A DNA stretch of 64,000 nt. Source: Astropecten irregularis. Lineage: Eukaryota; Echinodermata; Asteroidea; Paxillosida; Astropectinidae. Location: the NCBI GenBank assembly GCA_963971285.1, contig OZ020244.1, positions 35,402,001 to 35,466,000 of the forward strand, read 5' to 3'. Positions 1-11,100 of this stretch are shown piece by piece. The notes under the pieces were generated by a model, which saw nothing but the letters and a program-made list of their open reading frames with translations, ran no database searches and had not been told where the DNA came from. Position 1 is the stretch's first letter. Every line of letters starts with the position of its first letter. The translations under genes and the position numbers were made by a program.

Positions 1-611
1 TTAACATTTTATCCTTATGTGAAAGGAATGTTTCTCGCTGAGTCTTTTACTTTACTGCTCTCTAATTTTCACTGGTGCACTTCATACTTAATTTGAAGTC
101 AAAATGTATACACATGACTTTAATAACTAGTAAATCGTTTAAATGAAGCAAATAGCTTAATAGCAAAAGATATTAAATGATTTCTTTTTTTCAGGTTACA
201 AATCTGGCATAATTTTATCTTTTAACGTGAGATAATGGCGAGTTACAACAGATCATAATCATTGATGAAATAAAACATCATGGATAATGTCGGTATACAT
301 AATCTAAGCACACACTGTACACTGTACACCACTCACGAGAGAATAACTTGCTTATACTCAATGAATTAAGACATCACTGCAGATAATGGGGTGACTTGTC
401 TGTAGAGATCACGCAATAATTAGTGTGCTTCACATAATGAACCATGTACCGAGTGATTTGATACCACTTGAAAACAGTAATTTCGTGAAACGTTTTGTCA
501 TTGAGTATTATAAACTACTGATACAAGCTCGAGTCAATAGCAACAGTTTCATTCCTGTCCAGAAAATAGATTAGTCTGAGAGATTAGAATGAGTCTTGAT
601 GTGTGAGTTGC
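1..611. other. 3' flank of the lectin gene, no gene seen
   Basis: AT-rich sequence downstream of the minus-strand lectin stop codon. No open frame with domain character was found on either strand. A minus-strand ATTAAA (plus TTTAAT, about 119-124) could serve as a weak poly(A) signal, but nothing confirms it. Confidence 0.4.
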
Positions 612-1097
612 TTAATAAAAGCTTCGTGTGCAAATAGCCGGGTTTGATATGGCACAATTGCCATCACTCCATTTCCCTCCTTTATTTCCCGCCATTCGAG
701 CACAGTCTTCAGATTCAGTGTAGTTATCGGGTTGGCCAGTTGCCCAATTGGTAAAGGTGCGGGTTACTAATTGCTCTCCATTGCAGAACCACTGACCCTC
801 TGTCTTCAGATCATCGCAAGCTATCCAGACTGCTTGCCCTGCGATGTTTTCCTCATTGCGAAAGGCCCACATGAAATTATGCTCTGCCTGTGACCGGGGC
901 GCAATCATCTCTCCTCCCATCGCCTGGCAGGATGCCTTGCCCTCACTCCAAGGCGCGCTCGGGGCGAAACTATAACACGAGCGGCGCCACATTTTCCATC
1001 CAGGCGCGGGGCATTCGCTAAAGGGACAGTTCTGGCCCAAAGCGAAGTTCCCAAACGTCACCGCAGAGACAACGATGAAGATGTTTACTGACAACAT
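612..1097 (-). CDS. Secreted C-type lectin, single exon
   Basis: The predicted 161-residue protein has a hydrophobic N-terminal signal peptide (about 1-21) followed directly by one C-type lectin-like domain. The core cysteines fit Cys57-Cys156 and Cys132-Cys148; Cys29-Cys41 fits the extra N-terminal bridge of long-form CTLDs, and Cys94 and Cys105 could form another. That leaves Cys24 unpaired (nine cysteines in all). The Ca-site motif is QPD at 122-124, usually galactose-preferring, with WSD at 143-145 in the WND position. The usual WIGL strand reads WIAC, so the core has diverged. No intron interrupts the frame and the ATG gives a good signal peptide. It is probably an extracellular sugar-binding protein, perhaps in innate immunity; no ligand can be deduced. 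There is no transmembrane segment or other domain. Family call is secure, specificity is inference. Confidence 0.9.
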   Translation of the reverse strand: MLSVNIFIVVSAVTFGNFALGQNCPFSECPAPGWKMWRRSCYSFAPSAPWSEGKASCQAMGGEMIAPRSQAEHNFMWAFRNEENIAGQAVWIACDDLKTEGQWFCNGEQLVTRTFTNWATGQPDNYTESEDCARMAGNKGGKWSDGNCAISNPAICTRSFY

Positions 1098-2001
1098 CTC
1101 AGAAACTAGTCCGATTCACGAGGATGCCTAAAACTAAAGAAAAGTTTTAGCGTGATTGTTCGGGTAGCAGTTTTGTAAATATATCTAAGCAAATCCTAAT
1201 GTTGCTGATTGTGATAGACGATGTAGTCCTCATTCAGTTCAATTGAATAGGCGAACTTGAAGTTTCAAACCTTTCTTCTTCAAAACAAGTTACTCCAGTC
1301 TTTCAATTCTGCTATTAAGTCCAATGTTTTCCCCTCGTCCGTCGATCAAGTGTCCAATGCAACGAGGAATGACGTAGAGATAAGGTTTGCACTAACAACT
1401 TGATTGATTAAACATCAATTTACGATTCGTCTCAGAGATCTGTATCGCTCAAAAGGTGTCAGACGAATTGCATGTACATGTACATGTACATGTAGTGCTG
1501 TCGACTATCATGGGCAGATACTACTACACAGTTCAATACAGCCACGTCAGTTTAGGTCCGACCATCTTCACGTCTCGATTTGGAGTAGTAAGGGCTTGTA
1601 CCTGCCAATGGTCTTTCGCCTAAGCATCACATGACCAGGGGACAGTATAGCTACTTGTTTGAGCTTAATTGTAATTAAAGAGAGATACAAACGAAGAAGA
1701 GGTAAACAAAAATATATATATGACCGGTTTAATTGAATCAGTTACCGGTAATAGTTTGTAAACAGCGACCGGAGACGCATGACGCTTCGAGTATACTTTA
1801 ACCCCAGTTTCATCGAGTTGGCGAAAAACACGGCGCTGCCGCATGCACACCGATTGCACCTTTATACTACGGTATGAATATGAAATCCATCAATTAAACA
1901 AAAAGAAACAAAAAACCTAATGTCCGGCATTAAAATTAGTTGAGAAGTTGACACAAAGGACCGCAAGATATTCTTGGCAAACATCATCTCTGCACGCTTG
2001 A

Positions 2002-2328
2002 CAGGCTCGGTTCTACGGGGGGCTGAGGGGGCTGTAGCCCCCCCCCCCCCCCCAATTTTTGTCTAGCCCCCCAAAAAAAATGCAAGTGAAAAAAAAAAAT
2101 CTTGAAAATACTGGATTTTTTTCAGTTATTAAGCGCCAATTACATAAAAAACGCGTTGTGTGGCCTATAATGTGCATGTTTTTCGACCCCTAATAAGACA
2201 TAGCAGAAGCGAGTGTTAGAAGAACCCAAAATATTGGGTCTTCTAGCCCCCCCCCCAAAAAAAAAAAAAATAAAAAAAATAATGGCTCTTCTAGCCCCCC
2301 CAAAATTTTGGCTCTAGAACCGCGCCTG
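2002..2328. mobile_element. Inverted-repeat element with poly-C and poly-A arms
   Basis: The ends are inverted repeats, CAGGCTCGGTTCTA on the left and TAGAACCGCGCCTG on the right, with one mismatch. Inside are several repeats of AGCCCCCC followed by A runs and a run of about 19 C at 2038-2054. No coding capacity. No clear target duplication was seen, so the superfamily stays open. Confidence 0.55.
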
Positions 2329-3069
2329 CTATGCATAGGCCTAATGCGCAAGACGGTAAAGAATGGTGGCGCAGGAGGGTCATCGAACATCACTAATGTC
2401 TTCGCATATAATCTGTGATGTTTGATACATCGTGCATCACAATTTCACAAACTGGGGTTCTTGGGGAACTCATATCCTACTCCTACCTTGCCAACAAAAC
2501 CGGTCACTGCACAGCACGTACGAAGCATTTTCAAGGGATTATTTACCCCGGTTGTGTTTACGACGAATATTCGTGCACAGAAGCAATGGCAACACAATCG
2601 ACACCATGATCGACATACTGTTATGTATTGACAATTGACAATCAATACATAACATCCCCTTTGTCTTTTTTTTTTTTTTTTTTTTTTTTTTTATTATTAA
2701 TGACCATCTAAGATACCAGCTAGACATCTGGAAGACATGTCAGTCAGCAGGTCCATAAAGTTGGACTGCCAGGAAGTAGGTACAGTGGGTCCAGGAAAAG
2801 GTCGTAAATATTAGGACCACTACTTGTCATGGTGTAGACGGTTTGTCTGACCATGTCTGACCACTGACCAGTATCTAATGGAAGGTATATGTATTGACAA
2901 TTGACAATCAATACATAACAATACTTTTCCTGAGATTGATGAAGCGCGCCCTCTTTAGATAAAGAATGGTCAGTCAAAAGTCTCTCGTGTTGTTGAATGA
3001 CGAGGAAAGTACCGACAAAGATAAGATTTACTAAGAATGTTACCTTTGTAAAAAAGATAATAACAGTTT

Positions 3070-3075
3070 TTTATT
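3070..3075 (-). other. Candidate poly(A) signal of the SLC16-like gene
   Basis: TTTATT on the plus strand is AATAAA on the minus strand, about 340 bases beyond the transporter stop codon at 3415-3417. It is the best canonical signal I noticed in that stretch, but cleavage there is unproven. Confidence 0.3.
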
Positions 3076-3414
3076 CGTGCAATTGAAAGAACAATTCAAT
3101 TGCATTGTAAAATATATTAAGAATATATAGTGCTTATTAAATGAAATTAAATATTCTTTATAAAGTTAGTTTTCTAAAGTGAAAATTCTACATCTCTTAA
3201 GTGTGCACACACTTGAAAGACTTTCAAGACCAAAACATGATTTTCAGTATACATAAATATCTAACAATCTTCGGAATTTTCTCAGTAAAGAAAATATAAC
3301 TTCTTCGCCCAAACATTTTGGATATAAATCTTTGTCTGTGCATACCAAAAATACATTTCTATTACATAATAAAGTGTCAACCATTTTTTCTCCACTTGAA
3401 TGTATACCTCGCTG

Positions 3415-5148
3415 TTACGATCTTGCTTTAATTTTCAAGACGAAAGCAATGGCTGAAGACGCGAGAAGACAGGTACCAGCGATCACAAAACCGACATCGT
3501 AGCTACCAGTTTGGTCGTAAGCTAAGCCTGTTAACAAGTCGAAAAAGAAACTTTTTTTTATTAATGACTCATAATGATTGGACATGGTGTGGACATTTTA
3601 CCATATTTCATGTTGGAAAAGCCTTTCCAAAAAAACTATCTGGTACACTGAATGCGTTCACTGTACGTGAACAACAAAATCTGAATCCTCCTGAGTAAAG
3701 GTAGTATCATACTTTGGTAAGAAACCAAAACAGAAATGTTCACAGATTTACGTGTAACTTTCAGGGTATGAAGACGGTGGTGGTAGCAATATACCGTTAA
3801 AATTGTTCCGCCTGAAATGGTGTATTTATCCAGAAATTAGGAAAACAACGACCGAAAATCTGTTTGATCTTTTAGACGATCAAAAATAAAAGAGAAAATA
3901 CTGTGGCGGATTTTTAGTTTTTTTTCTCAAAAAGTGTGCACCGTATGGGACTGAAATTTGCACAGATGACTTTTACTGTATCTTCCGTGATATTTTTTCC
4001 CATGAATCTGTATATCTTTGATAAAAAACCAAAGTATGATATTACCTTTAAAGACACTGTTGCTATATCACATGATTATGGGCAAGCTTTTGCTTGGTTA
4101 CACCAATGCACTGTACATATTAATGGATATTGCACAGAGGAACCCGTCCATTCCAGAGACGTGTATGTATCGCTATGGAAAGGCTCACCTCGAATCATTT
4201 GTCATAGGGGCCGTCGATAAAGTACGTACGCACGAAATGCCGACTTTTTTGACCCCCCTCCCCTCTGTACGCATGGCGTACGCAGTGGTCACAACCCCCC
4301 TCCCCCCTCCCCCTGTACGCATACGCATTCCACATTAGGTTTTTCACTTCTCCTGGTACCTTACTTTAGCATCATAAAGATGTCACAGTAATCCGGACCG
4401 GTACCATTATTGGGACGTCACTTTCAAATTCTGACATGAATGACTATAGTGTAACAGGTTTTTATACATTATACAGATGTATTTTACTAATTTTTATTAT
4501 GTTGAATAAGAAAAAAGGGGGAAAAATCAATCCTGGTGCTTTTTCTCGTTTTTTTCCCCACTCTCTTTTCGCACAAAATGATTATGCAAAATGTTCGTTT
4601 GCGTACGGTACGCATTGGCCTGAACCCCCCCTCCCCCTTTACGCATGGCGTACGCATCGGTAACAACCCCCCCCCCCTCCCCCCCTCCGTGCGTACGTAC
4701 TTTATGGACGGCCCCATACCAACGGAGTCTTAAATTTAGGAAATTCAAACTGGGGCGTTTATGTGCAATAAAAGAAGTCTGTGTACCCATGGAGGACTAT
4801 TCAGATTTAACTCGCAAATGGCTTATTTCTTTCCATTTTGTGAACAAAAAAAACCTTAATATTATCTTGATCTTTGAAATCTCCTAATGCACAGAACGGC
4901 TGGGTATAAAAAGCCATCGGGCCAAGTTATGGGTGCATTCGTTTAGCTAACACGGGTCAGTCCTTACTGGGAATGGCCGTGCTATACTGCACAAAACAAG
5001 CGAGAGAATGGGGACGAGGTTGACTGATGTCGACCCGGGGGAGCTATACGAATGCACCCAATGTTGCCTGTTGTTAGAATCTTTCCCGAGTCAGACGTGC
5101 AAGCATGGTCACAGAATGTCACACATGCACAGGGAGTTTACGAAACGG

Positions 5149-5189
<41 letters not shown>

Positions 5190-8100
5190 TCAGCTCTGAC
5201 ATCCATATGCTGAAAATATAGGTTGTGGTTTTTCATTGAAGCTGAAGCTCTGCTTTTTCTTTTCAAACCAGAGAAAATACTTCCGAACCGCAGCCAAGTC
5301 TCTATTTTCAAATACATGTATACCTGCTACTTACAAATTGATTCACGAAATGGTGAAGCCGAAGCCTGAGACGGAGCCTGAGCCTCCGTTTCGTAAACGC
5401 CCTACAACATTTTGAAACTATAGACAACAAAAACTATTGGATGCGGATTATTATTTTGTACGGTAAATTAGTGCACAAAATAGGGGGAAGGTTAAGTGCT
5501 GGGTTGAGGCTGATTTAACGAAGCCAGGCTTGAGACTAGGCCGCTTGAGACTTCAATTCGCTAACGTCTTTTGAAGCCCACAAAACGAAATGAAAAGGGA
5601 TATGATTGGGACCACATGACGAAGCCGAAGAAGGGCTCCAGCTTCTCCAAGCCTCAAGCCTCATTTCGTATAAAGGCCCAAAATCAAGCTCACCTGACGT
5701 AAGTATACCAGAAATCTCTCCTGAATCCCAGCACAGAATCAGAACGCCCAATGCAGCTGCGCTGTCAGCAACTGGCACCAAACCTCGTACGATGGTCACG
5801 AGGAGACATGCCGATATTCCGTAGGATATCCCAGTCAGGAAGGACAGGGTCGCCAAGACGGCGAACGCAGCAAATGGAAGTGCGAGAAAGACGGACGCGG
5901 AGAAGAGCGCCAGGGTCACAGCGAAGGTCATTTCGGCCGAGACCATCTTCTTGTCGATGAACCAGCCGTGGCCGGTCCGGCCCACTATGCTTCCAGCTCC
6001 TATGAAGGACAGGAGGAGAGATGCCCTCTCAGAGTCCATGCCTTGCCACTCGGCGCGTGGAATGACGTAAACCAGAATCAGCTTTCCCGCGCCGTGTCCA
6101 AAGCCCGCTAGCAGCATCAGTTTGTACGTGGGATTTCGTGCCAGGCGCCTCAGTCCGTACGTGTCCAGTAGAAAGTGTTTGAGCCGCACGAGAGGGTACA
6201 TCATGCGTACGGGGCACGCGCGCGTTTGGCCATCAGGAAATGCGTGTATCTTCACCGATGCGTCACTAGCACTGAGGACTGTGCCCTCCGTCGAAGGGGT
6301 GTCATTTGATGGAGAGCTTCCGGATACATTACCGGCGATGTCTTTAGTTGCCGATAGGCCAACATCTTCATCTCCGTTACCGTCAGCATGATGTTCTACA
6401 TTAATACAAGATTCAACCTCAGTTATCTTAATATTCTCATTGATTTCACAGTAGCTCTTCGTCTCGCTACCATGCCTTGCATGCCTACGCCGTTTCCTCC
6501 GACCACCTGGTCGCATGAGGGCCCCGGCAAGTACGACATGCATACTTACACCCGCTGATATGACCATGGAACCCCGCCAGCCATAAACGTCATTTAAATA
6601 GCTGAACAGAGGGGGGAAGACAAACTGACCGACGCTGAATCCAACTGTTGCAAGTCCGGCAGCTAAGGCAAACCTCTTCTCAAAGTAGACGCACAATATT
6701 TGAAACGCAGACACAAAAACTAAACTTGATCCCATTCCTGAAACCAAAACAAAAAACAACAAAATAATGGCTCCATTGATATCTACTGTATACATATAGA
6801 CTTAAGTTAAGGCACATATCTAAAAGAAAACTAAGAAAAAAAGATTTGGATTTGCAAGGCCTCCAAAAACAATTATTGAGTTTAAGACAGAGAAAATGGA
6901 CTCAACAGTTCGTCAACAGTGCAAACAGTTACCATGGGAAATCTTGGTTCATCAGATGCTAGGTTTTTCAAGCAAATCAAGATTTAGTGTCTTTTCCAAA
7001 GATCGTTCGTCCGAAACATAAAGGACATCCTCACTTGAGTTGTTTTAGTTATCCCCTTTCACTCAAGGTATGGATACGGTGCTGGTAGAAACATACCGTT
7101 AAAATATTTCCACCTGAAATGCTGTATTTATCCAGAAATTAGTAAAACAACGACCGAAAACAGTTTTGATCTCGGGGTAAGATCAAAACCATTCTTCCTG
7201 TTTCATAAGACAAAATTGAGTCGGGTTTTCTCTATTTTCTCGTGACTCATATGTCCGATTGAGCTCAATGTTTCACAGGTTTATTATTTCATATACATGT
7301 TTGATCAGACAAAGTATGAGTGCTGTTCTGTGACCTTTACCAATCATTTTACCACTTATGCTAGGAGTCCACTGGGCCGGCGCCATTAATTTTGGTGCCA
7401 GTTCGCGCCACAGATTATGTGATTGGCACGTAGTGGCGCAACTTGGCGCGCGCCATTACATTCCAGTGGATTCCAATAGGCGGATTGTTTGCGCCATTTG
7501 GTGCCCCTTGGTGGATACTTCGCGCTGATTGCTCCATGCAAGTGACGCAACGAAAATTTCAAACATTTTGAAATTTTCTTGCCGCCAAATTCAATTGTTG
7601 GCGCCGTTACTGGCCACCACGTGCGAGTTGGGAGGCAGTTTGAGCCACTGCGGCACGCCACTAGGCACCTTATTGGCGACACTAGGCGCCACAGCAAATT
7701 GCATTGGACTCCTAGCATTACCAGTGACTAGTATAAAATATGTATATTCAGTATATATATATGAAAACAAACCCAAAGCCATTTGAATTAGGAAAAAAGA
7801 AAGAAAGAAACAAACAAACAAACACTAAACGGAAAGATATGGATTATAGGCGTTTAGTATTTGTGTATGTTAGTTATAGGGTGTTTGTTGTGTGGCGTTA
7901 GCCTATATTACTTGCAGTAATCTTGTAGCAAGATGTTAGTTTTATATGAAATAACTGACAACATTGTCAATATCAATAATTTATATAGGGATACATTCGA
8001 CTGGCTTTTTGTTTACGGATCGAAAGCCTGTTGATGTATCCCACTGTAAACATGCTGAAACGTATAGTGTGGTTTCTTATCCAGTGCAAAATGCGGTGGT

Positions 8101-11100
8101 CGCCATGACACATGACACATGGGGCGCGTACTACATTACTCACAGTGTGAAATTAATTATGAATATCATGAGCAAGACGGCAAAGAATGGTGGAGCAAGA
8201 GGAACATCGAACATCAGAAATATCTTCGCACATATTCGTGATGTTTGGTACATCGTATATCGCAATTCACAAATATCTGCGCAGTTTCGTTATGCGATGT
8301 TTGCACGTGCATTATAATGATAACAATACATCGTACAACACAAATCTGCGCACATTTTTATTTGTGTGTTTTAATAGTGGCATTTTTTTCTGAAAAAGAA
8401 ATGTCTTGCTTTAGTTTACGATAATTAGTAATCAAGTGAAATGTACACAAAAAAAGTAATGAAAACAGCGGTCAACTGCCGCGAACAGCGCAATAACGGT
8501 ATGCAGTTAGTGGTCGTGATTCACCCATAATTTCATGTGTCATGGCGGCCACAAAAATGAGTAAGGACACTATTGGAGGTATATAATACATTCACGATTG
8601 GTAAAGGTCACAGAACAGCTGCAGCCATACTTTGTCTGATCCAGCATGTACATAGAAATAATAAACCTGTAAAAACTTGAGCTCAGTCGGACATCTGAGT
8701 CACGAGAAAATTGCATTGTGTAGCAGCTGCACCATCGTCATATCCTAAAGGTTATATGTGAATCTGTGAACATTTCACAGAACATGTGGTTCTAAAATCT
8801 CAAATAACACACAAGGTTTGTACAAGGTACAAGGTTTGCAAGGGTGTGGGGTGTTTGTTCATTTTACAATGAGGCGTACAAAACGGCATTGTTATTTTTG
8901 AATATAAAACTACATAACAATGATTAATTAGAATCATATTTCGCCAGTAATTAACCTACATTATAATGCCTTACCTGTTACAAAGCCATTACCGAAGATC
9001 AGCATTTGCAAGCTAGGTGCTTGTGACGACACGATGGTACCCACGACTTGCAAGATTCCACCCATCATAGTCACTTTCCTTGCACCGAAACTCCGGCAAA
9101 AAGCACCCGACATCGGACCTAATTTGACAATGTCAATCAAAAACCAACAGAATACGTATAGTTTGAATTATATAGTACAGATCGAAAACACAAAACACCA
9201 AAGTGGTTTCAACTGAAAAAAGGTTCAAACTCAAATCAAAATTTCAATGATTATTTTCTATGGTATTTCTGAAGTCCCCCTCACGCCCGTGTCATATTTG
9301 AGAATATAACATACGCGGGCAATTCCAAAATAATATTGAGCCACCAAAAGTTTGCAATGCGTTGGCCAATCACAACTCAAAGAATTTGTCGACCCCCATG
9401 CGCGTCTAGAAAGATTAGTGTCGACAGATTCTGCGTTCTGTTTTGTGATTGACCAACGCGTTGCAAACATTTGGTGGCGCAAGCCACTATTGGGAACCGC
9501 CCGTATTAAGAACCAAACGACGGCACAGGCTGCAGACAGGACTGGGTTGTTGTTTTTTTCACCGCGGTGTTTTGTCAAATAAAGACATGGACGCAATTGA
9601 GTACAGCTGTACGTGTACATTTTTCTTCTTCACTACTTAGTTTTTGATGTGCATTTTAAAAACTAGACCGGATTCACGAGTGGACATTGAAAATAATGCT
9701 CTCTTCAAAAGGATTTGACCCACAGCCTCCTATTGGTCACCAATCAGCAGTGCTGGAGTCGAGTCCTCTGATTCGAGTACAAAGTACTAAACCGAGTACC
9801 GGTACTTCAAGGTCTGAGTACTGGGCCGAGTCCGAGTACATTGCTGTCGAATCCAAGTCCTAAGTATTGATTCCGAGTACATTCAAGGTCGAGTACAGGG
9901 CCGAGTCCGAGTACCAAAGTCCGAGTCCACGTCCGAGGACAGTACCAACGCACAGTGCAAAAAAATGCATTTAAAGTTAGTTTCACAAAGATGTTTATCG
10001 ATCATTGGATGTTGATCATGTTGTGCCACTCTTCTCAGAAATTAATCTCAAACATTGCAAAAGACACAATACGTGCTGCTTACTCCATTTGATATTAAAC
10101 TCCCGAATTCCGATGATCTTTATTATGTGCAGACTCCCATTGTATAATTTATCAGAAAGCGGCAACATTATTACTTTATCAGCCGTGAAATTGTAACGAA
10201 AATGAAATTTACACTAAACGGTCAAGTACTCCCAAAATTCGATTACATGGAATCGAGTATACGTACGGCGCGTAAGTACATTTATTTTTGAGTACTTTTT
10301 ATCGAGTACGGGCCGAGTATTTATTTGTTTGTACTCGAGTTGTACTCTCGAGTACGAGAACGAATATACTCCAACACTGCCAATTACCATCATGAATTTC
10401 TGCGAATATACTATCGCGTTCGCCGTCCTTGTATGCCTACTATGCAAACAAGAATGAAAAAATTTCCCATGCATAATTTTCATAATAAGCCATAAAAAAG
10501 CCCCCCCATAATAAAATTAACCGCCGTTTCATGCAGAAAATGAATAATAGAAAATCACATATACACGCGCATGCATTATTCTCGTTTTCGATCAGTATGT
10601 TTGTGGGAGTTCATATTATTTCAACCTTGATGGTTCAGCCAGTACCACATAGGCCTATATACACTGCCACAATAGTGAAACCTGGTCCCTCGGTAGGTCT
10701 TTTGCTTTAGTCGATGGAATTAAATTTCAGTCACCACAGAGTGATTATCTTCACTCTTTTCGGAATCAAATCAGATCTAGTATATCAAGTGATATTTTGC
10801 CAAATAAATGCAGATCCATGGGCAAAAATATAAAGGAAGATACAGTATTTACAATCATCTGTGAAATTCTTAGTCCCACACAGTGCCCACTTTTTGAGAA
10901 AGCAGAGAAAAACGCCCACAGTATTTTAAAAATATTTTTCACCGTTATATTTGTGATCTTTAAAAAAAAATAAAAAAATATTTTTTGGGTCATTGGTTTT
11001 GCTCTTTTCTGGATAAATACAGCATTGAAAGCCTGCTACTCGGTCACGTGTAGCACCATCCTTCATAATTCATATTGTAATTGCTGGGAACCTCTGGGAA

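Larger units (their letters stand above)
1098..3414. other. Intergenic DNA between lectin and transporter genes
   Basis: No coding exon was recognised. The stretch holds an inverted-repeat element (2002-2328), a poly-T run near 2668-2692, two copies of a near-palindromic block built on TTATGTATTGACAATTGACA (near 2619-2654 and 2887-2920), and the likely 3' UTR of the transporter. Confidence 0.5.

Noticed and set aside
5536-5693. Read-through extension of the transporter exon 3
   Set aside because: The extension is repeat-derived and lacks the family's last helices. A consensus donor at 5689-5693 and a matching last exon at 3415-3527 explain the gene better.
5536-6795. Transporter as a single-exon 419-aa gene
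   Set aside because: Such a protein would lack TM1-4 and TM11-12; upstream and downstream exons complete the family with correct splice phase.
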